The notes beneath the pieces were generated by a model that was given only the letters and a program-made list of their open reading frames with translations, did no database searches and was not told the origin of the DNA. 64,000 nt of DNA, taken from NCBI RefSeq assembly GCF_030815415.1, contig NZ_JAUSWW010000001.1, positions 4,464,001-4,528,000 of the forward strand, written 5' to 3'. How positions within the stretch are numbered: the first letter of the stretch is position 1; each line of letters begins with the position of its first letter. Shown here in pieces: positions 6,981 through 15,176 of the stretch. Source of the stretch: Streptomyces canus (GTDB taxonomy: Bacteria > Actinomycetota > Actinomycetes > Streptomycetales > Streptomycetaceae). The position numbers and the translations under genes were made by a program.

Positions 6981-9473
6981 GTGTCCAGCCCCGAAGGAAG
7001 ACCCCACGAGGAAAGCAGCTCTCGCGGGGGAAGCAGCCCGCACGCGGAACGAGGCCCCCGCGCCCGCCGCGCCGCCTACCCGCTGATAGCCGTGGGGGCG
7101 GTGGGCGCGCTCGCCCTGACCGCCCTCCCCGCCTGGACCGCCGTCGCCGCCCCGTCGGCCACCGCGGTGATCTCGGAGGTGTACGGCGGCGGAGGCAACT
7201 CGGGAGCCACCCTGACCCGGGACTTCGTCGAGCTCGCCAACGCGGGCTCCGAGGTCTTCGACCTGTCGGCCTACAGCGTGCAGTACCTGCCGGGCGCCGC
7301 CTCCGCGAGCTCGCAGTGGCAGGTCACCGCCCTCAGCGGTTCGCTCGCCGCCGGTGGCCACTACCTGGTCGGCGAAGGCACCGGCAGCGGCGGTACGACG
7401 GCCCTGCCCACCCCCGATGCCACCGGCTCCGTCGCGATGAGCGCCACCACCGGCACCATCGCCCTCGTCTCCGGCACCACCGCGCTGACCTGCAAGACCG
7501 CCGCGGACTGCACGGCCGACAGCCGGGTCCTCGACGTCGTGGGCTACGGCACCGCGGTCGTCCGCGAGGGCGGCGGCCCCGCGACCGGCGCCTCCAACAC
7601 CGCCTCGGTCGCCCGCGCCGACTCCCTGGCCGACACGGACGACAACGCCACGGATCTCACCGCCGGGACGCCGACTCCGGTCAACTCGGCGGGTCAGAGC
7701 CCGGATTCGGGCGGCGGCGAAGGCGGTGGCGGTGGCGGTACGACGGACCCGGGCACCGTCCGCGTCCACGACATCCAGGGCACCACGCGCCTCTCGCCGT
7801 ACGCCGGCAAGGCGGTCACCCGTGTCCCCGGCATCGTGACCGGCGTCCGCACGAGCGGATCGAAGGGCTACTGGATCCAGGACCCGCAGGCGGACACCGA
7901 CGCCCGTACCAGCGAGGGCGTCTTCGTCTACACGGGCTCGACCACCCCGACGGTCGCGGTCGGCGACTCGGTGCTGGTCACCGGCCGGGTCACCGAGTAC
8001 CACCCGAGCAGCACCAGCCAGTCGGTCACGGAGATCACCGGCCCGACGGCGACGGTCGTCTCGTCCGGCAACGCCCTCCCGGAGCCGGTGAAGCTGGACG
8101 GGACGACGGTCCCGGACGCGTACACGCCCGACGCGGACGGAGGCAGCATCGAAGCGCCGGCTCTCGAACCGGGCGCGTACGCCCTGGACTTCTACGAGTC
8201 CCTGGAGGGCATGCGTACGACGTTCACGGACGCGCGCGTGGTCGGCGCGACGGACGCGTACGACGAACTGTGGGTGACGGTCAAGCCCGACGAGCACCCG
8301 ACGAAGCGCGGCGGCACCCTCTACACCGCCTACGACGAACCCAACTCGGGCCGGGTGAAGGTGGCGTCGCTGGACACGACGGGCCCGGTGGCGAACGTCG
8401 GCGACGAGCTGTCCGGCACGACGACCGGCCCGCTCGACTACTCGACGTACGGCGGCTACATCCTCCAGGCCACGCAGCTCGGAACGCTGGTCTCCGAGGG
8501 GCTGAAGCAGGAGGTGACCCGCCGCCAGAAGGGCGACGAACTGGCGGTGGCGACGTACAACGTGGAGAACCTGGACGCGTTGGACCCCCAGGAGAAGTTC
8601 GACCGCCTGGCGGCAGGCGTCGCGGTGAACCTCAACTCCCCCGACATCGTGGCCCTGGAGGAGATCCAGGACGACAACGGCGCGACGAACGACGGCACGT
8701 TGACGTCCGAGGCGACGCTGACGACGTTCACCACCGCGATCCGCGCGGCCGGCGGCCCCCGATACTCCTGGCGTTACATCGCCCCCGAGAACAACCAGGA
8801 CGGCGGCGAGCCCGGCGGCAACATCCGCCAGGTGTTCCTCTTCAACCCCAAGCGGGTCTCCTTCACGGACCGCGCGGGCGGCGACGCGACGACGGCGACG
8901 AGCGTGGTGAAGACGAGAAAGGGCGCTCACCTGACGTACTCCCCGGGCCGTATCAACCCGACGAGCGACGCCTGGGACAGCAGCCGCAAGCCTCTGGTGG
9001 GCGAGTTCGTCTTCCACGGCGAACCGGTCTTCGTCATCGCCAACCACTTCACCTCCAAGGGCGGCGACCAGCCCCTCCACGGCCGCTACCAGCAGCCCGC
9101 CCGCAGCTCGGAAACCCAGCGCGCGGCACAGGCGGCGGAGGTGAACACCTTCGTCAAGTCCCTGCTGGCGGCCGACAAGGACGCCAAGGCGGTGGTCCTG
9201 GGCGACCTGAACGACTTCGAGTTCTCCCGGACGGTGACGACGCTGACGTCCGGGGGCGTCCTCCGTCCCCTGATCACAACCCTCCCGCCCGCGGAGCGCT
9301 ACACCTACGTCTACGACGGCAACTCCCAGACCCTGGACCACACACTGACGACCCCCGCGGTCACCCACTTCGACTACGACGTGGTCCACATCAACGCGGA
9401 GTTCGCGGACCAGGCGAGCGATCACGACCCGCAGATCGTGCGGATCGATGTGAGCCGGTGCCGGGGGCATTGA
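6981..9473 (+). CDS. ExeM/NucH-type extracellular endonuclease
   Basis: This encodes 830 aa from GTG 6981, which has a GAGGAG site 10 bases upstream; the frame also opens at TTG 6936. A signal peptide (YPLIAVGAVGALALTALPAW) is followed by a lamin-tail domain (AVISEVYGGGGNSGATLTRD), a Gly-rich linker, an OB-fold-like domain (VHDIQGTTRLSPYAGKAV) and a C-terminal endonuclease/exonuclease/phosphatase domain. The EEP motifs are visible: VATYNVENLD, DIVALEEIQDDNG (catalytic Glu), VIANHFTSKG, LGDLNDFE (Asp/Asn) and QASDHDPQIV (Asp-His). The architecture is that of secreted, metal-dependent DNases such as ExeM and NucH, which probably degrade extracellular DNA. It is transcribed alone. Confidence 0.9.
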   Translation: MSSPEGRPHEESSSRGGSSPHAERGPRARRAAYPLIAVGAVGALALTALPAWTAVAAPSATAVISEVYGGGGNSGATLTRDFVELANAGSEVFDLSAYSVQYLPGAASASSQWQVTALSGSLAAGGHYLVGEGTGSGGTTALPTPDATGSVAMSATTGTIALVSGTTALTCKTAADCTADSRVLDVVGYGTAVVREGGGPATGASNTASVARADSLADTDDNATDLTAGTPTPVNSAGQSPDSGGGEGGGGGGTTDPGTVRVHDIQGTTRLSPYAGKAVTRVPGIVTGVRTSGSKGYWIQDPQADTDARTSEGVFVYTGSTTPTVAVGDSVLVTGRVTEYHPSSTSQSVTEITGPTATVVSSGNALPEPVKLDGTTVPDAYTPDADGGSIEAPALEPGAYALDFYESLEGMRTTFTDARVVGATDAYDELWVTVKPDEHPTKRGGTLYTAYDEPNSGRVKVASLDTTGPVANVGDELSGTTTGPLDYSTYGGYILQATQLGTLVSEGLKQEVTRRQKGDELAVATYNVENLDALDPQEKFDRLAAGVAVNLNSPDIVALEEIQDDNGATNDGTLTSEATLTTFTTAIRAAGGPRYSWRYIAPENNQDGGEPGGNIRQVFLFNPKRVSFTDRAGGDATTATSVVKTRKGAHLTYSPGRINPTSDAWDSSRKPLVGEFVFHGEPVFVIANHFTSKGGDQPLHGRYQQPARSSETQRAAQAAEVNTFVKSLLAADKDAKAVVLGDLNDFEFSRTVTTLTSGGVLRPLITTLPPAERYTYVYDGNSQTLDHTLTTPAVTHFDYDVVHINAEFADQASDHDPQIVRIDVSRCRGH

Positions 9474-9475
9474 CG

Positions 9476-9523
9476 GGCTGAGGTGACCGGCTGAGGTGAC
9501 CTACCGAGGTGACCGGCTGAGGG
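9476..9523 (+). repeat. 13-bp tandem repeat after nuclease gene
   Basis: Three and a half copies of GGCTGAGGTGACC (9476-9488, 9489-9501, 9502-9514 with TACC at its start, then partial) begin 3 bases after the nuclease stop codon. Confidence 0.85.
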
Positions 9524-9697
9524 TTCGGGCCGCCGCCCCGTGCCTGGATGGGCTGATGTCCGTTCGGGGGCGGGGCGGTTGGCGTGGACCGCCGCCCGCC
9601 GCCTTCAGCTGCTCGGCCGCATCTTTTGGGATTCCAGGTACCGAACGTGAAAACATATGGCGGCATCAGTGACGCTTCGTAGCGGAGGCTTACAGGC

Positions 9698-9988
9698 ATG
9701 GATGATCGCAACCCAGGGAAGCTGCAGATCTACGCAGTGGAAGAGGCGGACTCCATGTCGGCCACCTGCATTGTCCGCTGCATAGGTGGAGTAGTGCGAC
9801 CCGGTCAACTATTTGATGCCGATTCTCTTTCTGATAATCCAGACGAGCGCTCCCATATTACGCTTGATTGGATTGACCAATACAGACGCAGGGTGGACTT
9901 CATCGACCCGCCCCATAGCGCAAAGGTCCACTTCTCTGGAGGCGGGGTGTCTCTTCTGGAGAAAGGCGTGATGATCGTTTCTGTTTAA
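9698..9988 (+). CDS. Hypothetical protein in AT-richer patch
   Basis: This 96-aa protein starts at ATG 9698 with a GGAGG site about 9 bases upstream. The sequence (IYAVEEADSMSATCIVRC, then LDWIDQYRRRVDFIDPPHSA, ending GVMIVSV) suggests a small mostly-beta cytosolic domain; no family is recognised. Codon use is clearly less GC-biased than its neighbours, with many A/T third positions, which points to a recent arrival. It is followed by two more genes on the same strand. The grouping of a small acidic protein with an unrelated one and a DUF1963-like protein resembles immunity-gene clusters, but no toxin is present nearby. Confidence 0.65.
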   Translation: MDDRNPGKLQIYAVEEADSMSATCIVRCIGGVVRPGQLFDADSLSDNPDERSHITLDWIDQYRRRVDFIDPPHSAKVHFSGGGVSLLEKGVMIVSV

Positions 9989-10024
9989 CATTCTGGGGTG
10001 CGAGTCGGCAATGGGCGAAAAGTC

Positions 10025-10540
10025 GTGAGAAACAACATCAGAATGTCCGGGCTCCTCGGGGCGGTAAAGCCCCACGCCCGCGAGGAGGACGTGCCGCACC
10101 AGTTTCGCGCCGTCGCCCATGCGGGCTGGACCGTGGACGACGGCGCACAACTTCTGACTGCCTTGAAGTCCGGCTACTCCGGGGCCGGTCGCACGGAGTT
10201 CGAGGATGTCGTCCACTACGAGGCGACGGTGAACGGCCGCGGCATGATGGACTACGACCTCCCGGACTCCGGCTCCGAGCGGCTCGGAACACTGCTGCGT
10301 CGTTCCCTCGGCTATGCCTGCACCGCCCTGCTGGCCGTGCCGCCGAGCAGTCAGTGGCCGGTACTCGCCTACATCTCCCTGTCCGAGGGAGGCTCGAACG
10401 ACGACCTCCTCACCGCACATGTCACCTTCTGCTCCCGCCGCCCCGATGTGCCGCCCTACGTGGATGACGTGGAGTCGTACGTGCACGAGGCGCTGATGGA
10501 GATCTCCCAGGAGGATGCGGCGGCCCTGCTCAGGAAGTGA
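10025..10540 (+). CDS. Hypothetical protein
   Basis: This encodes about 171 aa. Possible starts are GTG 9998, GTG 10025 and ATG 10043, and none has a good ribosome binding site. The part from PHQFRAVAHAGWTVDDGAQ onward is well biased for coding. The protein is acidic, predicted soluble, with a central hydrophobic strand (YACTALLAVPPSSQWPVLAY) and a helical C-terminus (ALMEISQEDAAALLRK). I do not recognise the family. It lies between an AT-richer orphan gene and a DUF1963-like gene, within a few bases of each, so the three probably form one transcription unit. Confidence 0.6.
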   Translation: MRNNIRMSGLLGAVKPHAREEDVPHQFRAVAHAGWTVDDGAQLLTALKSGYSGAGRTEFEDVVHYEATVNGRGMMDYDLPDSGSERLGTLLRRSLGYACTALLAVPPSSQWPVLAYISLSEGGSNDDLLTAHVTFCSRRPDVPPYVDDVESYVHEALMEISQEDAAALLRK

Positions 10541-10547
10541 CACCACC

Positions 10548-11564
10548 TTGACCCGCACCACCTCGCCCAGGCCGATCGACGTCGAAGCCCAGTTCCCCGA
10601 GTTGTCCGGTCACCGCAGCACGTGCACTCGGCTGCACCCGCGCCCCGGAACGCCGGGACCGTTCGAGAGCTCGGTCGGGGGGCCGTTCCTGTGGCCGACG
10701 GACGAGCCTTGGCCGATGTGCCGAACAGCACACAAGCGAGACTCGGGTCGACGCGTAGCCGACATCCATCGCTGGCGCCGAATTCTCGACGAAGCATGGA
10801 GCGGCGCTCCCGACGTCGGCCCCTCGGCCGAGGAGCGGGAGCTACTGGCGTCTCTCGAGACCGAGTACACGGTGCCCGGCCTCGGAGGGACCGACCCCGT
10901 TCCCCTTCTGGCTGTAGCCCAACTCTTCGCCAAAGACATTCCCGACCTCATCGTTCCCGATGGGCGGGACCTTCTTCAGGTCTTGTGGTGCCCGTTCAGC
11001 GCCCATGGCCAACAAGCCACTCCCGGCCTCACCCTTTTGTGGCGCACGGCATCCGGGTGCACTCCTCTGCTGCACCCGCCGCTCCCACAAGTGGTTGGCG
11101 ATGCCGCTTATGTGCCCGAACCGTGCACCCTTGACCCGGAGCAGGTGTTGGAGCACGCATTCAGCGAGCTTCTGCCCGAAGACCTGCGGGTGCGTATCGA
11201 GGAATGGGAAGAGGAAGCCGAGGAACAGACCGACGAAGAGTCCGCGGACAAGGGGCACTTCCTCACCTACGACGGAGACCATTCCATCGCGCCGGGCTGG
11301 AAAGTGGGAGGCTACGCAACCTGGGGTGTGACCGGCCCACATCCGACGATCTGCTCGTGCGGGACACCCATGGCACTTCTACTGACCATCGGCTCCACCG
11401 AGTGGAGTGGTACGAACAGTTGGGTCCCGCTGGAGGATCGGAAACTCATCGGCGCGCATGGAGCGAACACCCCCACACAAGTGACGGTGGGCAGGGGCGG
11501 ATCACTGAACATCTTCAGCTGCCCTGCGAATCCCATGCATGAGCACAAGGTCAGCCTCCAGTAA
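10548..11564 (+). CDS. DUF1963 (YwqG)-like protein
   Basis: This encodes about 338 aa from TTG 10548; a start at 10515 would overlap the previous gene. The family clue is the SSVGGPFLWPTDEPWPMC segment, which resembles the YwqG/DUF1963 signature in which a glycine turn precedes L/F-x-P-x-x-x-x-WP. A later segment (LLQVLWCPFSAHG and TLLWR) fits the LQ-hhh strand of that family. The C-terminal third has a CSCG motif and an acidic helix (EEWEEEAEEQTDEES). DUF1963 proteins are cytosolic and of unknown function; some sit next to polymorphic-toxin genes. The identification is moderate. Confidence 0.6.
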   Translation: MTRTTSPRPIDVEAQFPELSGHRSTCTRLHPRPGTPGPFESSVGGPFLWPTDEPWPMCRTAHKRDSGRRVADIHRWRRILDEAWSGAPDVGPSAEERELLASLETEYTVPGLGGTDPVPLLAVAQLFAKDIPDLIVPDGRDLLQVLWCPFSAHGQQATPGLTLLWRTASGCTPLLHPPLPQVVGDAAYVPEPCTLDPEQVLEHAFSELLPEDLRVRIEEWEEEAEEQTDEESADKGHFLTYDGDHSIAPGWKVGGYATWGVTGPHPTICSCGTPMALLLTIGSTEWSGTNSWVPLEDRKLIGAHGANTPTQVTVGRGGSLNIFSCPANPMHEHKVSLQ

Positions 11565-11611
11565 CACTGACGCGCCGTGGCGTGCCCCGCCCCCGAGGGG
11601 GCCGCGCCGAG

Positions 11612-12142
11612 TCAGTTCCGCGCCGGCAACACACCGGCCGGGATTTCCGCGTCCTTCGCCTTGTCCCCCACCACGAGTTGGTCGGCGTAACCGGCCTCGG
11701 TCCACACCAGCTTCTTGAACTGCTCCGGGGTGAGCAGCCCCTGCCACGGGGTGCCGCCCGGGCAGAACACGGAGGTGCAGCCGTAGCAGTAGTGAGCGGG
11801 CCGCCACAGCCGCTCCGCGCGCGGAATCCCGGCCTCGGCAGCGGCCTTCTCCCGCCGGTCGTCGCGAACGACCACGAAGGTCCCGAGGAAACAGACGAGA
11901 GCGAGCAGCGCACCGCCGCCCATGTACAGGGGCTTGTCCTGCTGAACGCCCGTGTACGCGAGGGCGATACCGATCCCGGTCAGCACCATGCCCTCCAGAA
12001 AGTGCAGCCATCCGTCACCGGTCTTGTCCGGCCCTGGCGCCAGCCGACCGAACAGATCGTCGCGCATCGCGCCCTTACCGCTGCGGGCCTGCGAAACCGT
12101 CGCCACCTCGGTGCTGCCGCACCCCGGGCACATGACCATCAC
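11612..12142 (-). CDS. Membrane protein with N-terminal zinc ribbon
   Basis: This 176-aa protein begins with CPGCGS, consistent with half of a short zinc ribbon, then has two adjacent membrane spans (about residues 48-95: LEGMVLTGIGIALAY, then MGGGALLALVCFLGTFVVV). The cytosolic C-terminal part has a second Cys cluster (YCYGCTSVFCPGG). Its start codon overlaps the stop codon of the upstream GntR gene in an ATGA (12139-12142), so the two are translationally coupled and probably act together. The function is unknown. A zinc-ribbon membrane protein under a dedicated GntR repressor could be a sensor or small transporter accessory, but this is inference. Confidence 0.75.
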   Translation of the reverse strand: MMVMCPGCGSTEVATVSQARSGKGAMRDDLFGRLAPGPDKTGDGWLHFLEGMVLTGIGIALAYTGVQQDKPLYMGGGALLALVCFLGTFVVVRDDRREKAAAEAGIPRAERLWRPAHYCYGCTSVFCPGGTPWQGLLTPEQFKKLVWTEAGYADQLVVGDKAKDAEIPAGVLPARN

Positions 12143-12432
12143 TGACCACCTTCGTTGTCTGCGGAGCTGTCCGGCTCGGCGGGGTACGCGACGAACGTGC
12201 CCTTGGCGGGGAGGGTGACTACGAGGCCGCGTTCGCGGAGTTCACGGATGGCGCGGCGGGCGGTCAGGTAGGCGACGCCGTACTCGGAGCCGAGATCCCG
12301 CTCGCCGGGCAGCCGCGCCCCCGGCCGCAGCTCTCCGGACGCGATGCGGGCAGCGATGTGGTCAGCCACCTGCATATAGACGTACGCGATCTTGTTGGGG
12401 TCGATCGGTGAATCGCCTCTGTCTGCTGCCAT
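12139..12432 (-). CDS. Short GntR-family regulator
   Basis: This 97-aa protein starts at ATG 12432 and is essentially just the GntR winged helix. IAYVYMQVADHIAARIASGE, then PGARLPGERDLGSEYGVAYL and TARRAIRELRERGLVV, are classic for the family. No effector domain follows, which matches the short GntR proteins common in Streptomyces and on its integrative plasmids. It is divergent from two small genes at 12598-13163, and the space between contains a perfect 12-bp inverted repeat that is the likely operator. It is translationally coupled to the downstream membrane protein gene. Confidence 0.85.
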   Translation of the reverse strand: MAADRGDSPIDPNKIAYVYMQVADHIAARIASGELRPGARLPGERDLGSEYGVAYLTARRAIRELRERGLVVTLPAKGTFVAYPAEPDSSADNEGGQ

Positions 12433-12473
12433 AACCACCACCGTAAAACAGCCCTGAGCTGCAGTGATGGACG

Positions 12474-12513
12474 CATTGCTGCGCACTGCTATGCACTGAC
12501 ATGCGCAGCAATG
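12474..12513. promoter_or_regulatory. Inverted-repeat operator between GntR gene and small genes
   Basis: CATTGCTGCGCA (12474-12485) and its exact reverse complement TGCGCAGCAATG (12502-12513) are separated by 16 bases that themselves contain TGC/GCA steps. It sits 42 bp upstream of the GntR start and 85 bp before the divergent gene, as expected for an operator controlling both. Confidence 0.7.
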
Positions 12514-12597
12514 TAGGCTGATCGACGGAAAATGAAGACCCCGGCGACGGGTGGAGCCGTCCCGGGGCATGGCCCACGCTGAAGAAGGAGCGTCGAC

Positions 12598-12825
12598 ATG
12601 CTGGACCTTACCGTCCGGGCCCTCGCCTGGATCCTGACCCTGTTCACCCCAGACCCCCGGGGCCGCCACCGCCTCGGCGCCCTACCACCCCTCCGCTACA
12701 TCCCCACCCCACCAGCCCCCCGCCTCCAACGCGCACGCCGCCGCGCCGCCTACCTGGCCACCCTCGGCATCGACGTAGGCCCGACCCATATCCACGGCGT
12801 ACGACTCCCGGCGGCCACCCGATGA
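12598..12825 (+). CDS. Small basic protein, operon with zinc-ribbon protein
   Basis: This 75-aa protein starts at ATG 12598 behind a strong AAGGAG site. It has a hydrophobic N-terminus (LTVRALAWILTLFTP), then is rich in Arg and Pro (RLQRARRRAAYLATLGIDVG). Its stop overlaps the next gene start (ATGA at 12822), so the two are coupled. Small proteins of this type are often found opposite a short GntR regulator in Streptomyces. The function is unknown; the hydrophobic N-terminus could be a membrane anchor. Confidence 0.7.
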   Translation: MLDLTVRALAWILTLFTPDPRGRHRLGALPPLRYIPTPPAPRLQRARRRAAYLATLGIDVGPTHIHGVRLPAATR

Positions 12826-13163
12826 CCCGCCCGGCGCTCCGCATGTGCGCCCGCTGCGAACGCACCACGGGGGAACCGGTCCTGGTCCACGAGGTCCACG
12901 CCCCGACGGGCCCCGGCTTCAACGTCTACGCCTGCCCGGAATGCGCCGTGCACTACCCGCCCCAGACGGACGTACTCGATCTCATCGACAGCACGCGCCG
13001 CCGCTCCCGCCTCACCCTGCGCGTCTACAAACTCGACGCCGAAGGAACGGTGACCGAGGACCGGGGCAAGCTCGAGATCCTGGCCGGCGGACGGGCAGAA
13101 CCACTGCCACGCACCTCGGCGTATCCCCCGTGCGCATGCCCGAGATGCAGAACCCAGCGATAG
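12822..13163 (+). CDS. Zinc-ribbon-like small protein
   Basis: This 113-aa protein has two pairs of cysteines near the N-terminus (CARC at about residue 9 and CPEC at about residue 38), forming a four-cysteine zinc ribbon. There is a further Cys pair at the C-terminus (CACPRC). The middle (LTLRVYKLDAEGTVTEDRG) looks like a small beta domain. It is translationally coupled to the preceding gene. An 11-bp hairpin 29 bases downstream ends the operon. Role unknown; association with the GntR operator suggests repression by that protein. Confidence 0.75.
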   Translation: MTRPALRMCARCERTTGEPVLVHEVHAPTGPGFNVYACPECAVHYPPQTDVLDLIDSTRRRSRLTLRVYKLDAEGTVTEDRGKLEILAGGRAEPLPRTSAYPPCACPRCRTQR

Positions 13164-13191
13164 CAAAGCGAAACGCATCGCCACCCCGGCA

Positions 13192-13225
13192 CCCTCGGAC
13201 GCCCCTCCCACAACGCGTCCGAGGG
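13192..13225 (+). terminator. Hairpin terminator
   Basis: An 11-bp perfect stem (CCCTCGGACGC/GCGTCCGAGGG) with a 12-base loop lies 29 bases after the zinc-ribbon gene. There is no T-run, as is usual for Streptomyces terminators. Confidence 0.7.
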
Positions 13226-13388
13226 CGTCGCCCGTTCGGGCAAGATCAGGACACAGGTCACATCCACAAGCGCCCCCATACGACCGGAATTGCCCCCCTT
13301 CACAGGCAAGTTCGCTGTGGCGAAACCCAGAACCCCACCGATACCGTCAGACCTCTTGCCTGAACTTATTTCTCACGGGGAGTTCACT

Positions 13389-14066
13389 GTGAAGCGCCGC
13401 TCTTTGCCCGTTGCTGCCGCGCTGGCGGCGACGGCGGCACTGCTGTTGACGGCCTGCGGTAGCGGGGACGACAACGCCAGCGACAACGACAAGATCGCCG
13501 GCGCCGACCAGGGATCGGAGTCACCGAAGGCCTCGGCGTCCGCCTCGGGAGCACCGGCGGAGGACAAGCCGGACGGCGTGGATGTGTCGCTGCCCAAGGA
13601 CATGGATCTGACCATGGTCTTCGACTGGGACAAGCCGAAGGACAAGAACGAGGCGGAGGCGATGGAGGATGCAGCGAACTTCCTCCGCGCCATCTACCGG
13701 GGCATCGACGAACGCACAACCAAGGACGCAGCCGTCGTCACGTACTCCACAGGTGACGGGCTTCACTACGCGGAGACCCAGATCAACGCCTGGATCAAGG
13801 GCGGCTGGACGGCCACCGGCACGGAGCGCCACTACGACGTCAGCACGCGGTCCACCACGAACAGCCAGGCCGTGGAGGTGGCGTTCTGCGTGGACTCAAG
13901 CAAGTTCTACGGCAAAGAGATCAAGACGGGGAAGGTCCTGAAAACCGAGCCCAGTCTCGCGGACTTCGACTACTTCAAGATCATCATGTCCAAGGCGCCC
14001 ACGGCCGACAGTTTGTGGCGAGCATCGAAGGTGTACGTCCAGACCAAGGCGGCGAAGTGCCAGTGA
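13389..14066 (+). CDS. Lipoprotein at head of type VII-like island
   Basis: This encodes 225 aa from GTG 13389, with a GGGGAG ribosome binding site 7 bases upstream. The lipobox LTAC lies at about residue 22 after a hydrophobic core (LPVAAALAATAALLLTACG), followed by an acidic Ser/Ala linker. The mature domain (VSLPKDMDLTMVFDWDKPKD, then AANFLRAIYRGIDERTTKDA) looks like a small alpha-beta extracellular domain. The stop codon overlaps the next start (GTGA), so the next gene is translated with it. The function is unknown; its position next to WXG-type genes suggests an envelope role. Confidence 0.8.
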   Translation: MKRRSLPVAAALAATAALLLTACGSGDDNASDNDKIAGADQGSESPKASASASGAPAEDKPDGVDVSLPKDMDLTMVFDWDKPKDKNEAEAMEDAANFLRAIYRGIDERTTKDAAVVTYSTGDGLHYAETQINAWIKGGWTATGTERHYDVSTRSTTNSQAVEVAFCVDSSKFYGKEIKTGKVLKTEPSLADFDYFKIIMSKAPTADSLWRASKVYVQTKAAKCQ

Positions 14067-15142
14067 GCGGATCGCGACCCACGCGGCTCGGTACCGCGGC
14101 CCTGTTCCTGGCTCTCGGCATCCTCGTCCTCACGGAACCTGCCTACGCGGCAGGGCCGACAGGCAAGGACGAGGGCGCGTCCACAGAGCAGTCGGGCGGC
14201 GGCGACGGCAAAACCATCTACGCCGCCGCAAAGATCCAGTACTCCGGCTCCGTCGCCAAGGGCGGCGGCGCAGGCAACGTGACGTCCTCCGACGTCAACT
14301 GGACGCCCCCGCCCTGCTGGTACGCCCCCTACCTCGGCGCCAAGGACTTCAAGGCAAAGATGTCCAAGGACATCGAGAGCCAGATGAACACCCCCGGCAT
14401 GGGCGGCCACGCGGGCGCGGCACTCGACGAACTGCAGCGCCACTACGAGGACGACTTCGGCTGGACCGACACCCCCGGTTACAAGGACTACAACGTCGAC
14501 AAGGACGGCGAGGGGATGTTCTGGGCCGCGGTCGAGAACCCCGACGAGCCGGACATCCTCAAGCGGGGCTCGTGCAACGACATCCCGTTCTGGGTCGACA
14601 ACGGCGAGGCCCCGCCGCCCCAGTACGAGGAGGCGATCACCCCGGAGATCCTCGCGGCCCTCGCGTACCAGCACATGGAGTTGCCCGACACCGAGGTCAC
14701 CCTCGCACCCGAGGCCATCACCAAGGTGAACCTGCCGGCCTGGGCCTGGCTCGACAAGGCCGTCTTCGACGAGGTCCAGGCCACGGCGGCCCTCAACGTC
14801 CCCGGCTTCAACATCCAGGCCACGACCACCGCGAAGCCGGTGTCCCTGAAGCTGAAGCCGGGCACCAAGGACGCCCAGACCTACCCGGCCTCCGGTGAGT
14901 GCACCATCAACGCCGACGGTTCCATCGGCGAGCCCTACGCCAAGGGCAAGGCCGACGAGACCCCGCCCTGCGGCCTCAAGTACCTCCGCTCCTCCGGCGA
15001 CGGCACCTACAAGCTCCGCGCGACCATCACCTGGGAAATAGCCTGGACCGGCACGGGCGGCGCCGGCGGCGACCTCCCCAACGGCACGTTCGGCAACGAA
15101 CAGGCCGTCACCGTCCAGGAGATCCAGGCCGTCAACCGCTGA
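14063..15142 (+). CDS. Secreted hypothetical protein
   Basis: This encodes 359 aa from GTG 14063, overlapping the lipoprotein stop; GTG 14057 is also possible. A Sec-type signal (LGTAALFLALGILVLTEP then AYAA) precedes a Gly/Ser/Lys-rich linker. The mature part has scattered cysteines (PPPCWYAPYLGA, GSCND, GECTI, PPCGLKY) that could form two disulfides, and ends in a beta-rich segment (TYKLRATITWEIAWTGTG). No family is recognised. Coupling to the lipoprotein gene and a WXG100 remnant 35 bp downstream suggest all three belong to one envelope or secretion unit. Confidence 0.8.
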   Translation: MSGSRPTRLGTAALFLALGILVLTEPAYAAGPTGKDEGASTEQSGGGDGKTIYAAAKIQYSGSVAKGGGAGNVTSSDVNWTPPPCWYAPYLGAKDFKAKMSKDIESQMNTPGMGGHAGAALDELQRHYEDDFGWTDTPGYKDYNVDKDGEGMFWAAVENPDEPDILKRGSCNDIPFWVDNGEAPPPQYEEAITPEILAALAYQHMELPDTEVTLAPEAITKVNLPAWAWLDKAVFDEVQATAALNVPGFNIQATTTAKPVSLKLKPGTKDAQTYPASGECTINADGSIGEPYAKGKADETPPCGLKYLRSSGDGTYKLRATITWEIAWTGTGGAGGDLPNGTFGNEQAVTVQEIQAVNR

Positions 15143-15176
15143 TCACGGAACCGCCACACGCCGGGGAGGGGCCTGA

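Noticed and set aside
6774..9470. Long leftward open frame opposite the nuclease gene
   Set aside because: It is a GC-driven shadow: composition is Arg/Gly/Val-rich without domains, while the rightward frame has full EEP motifs.
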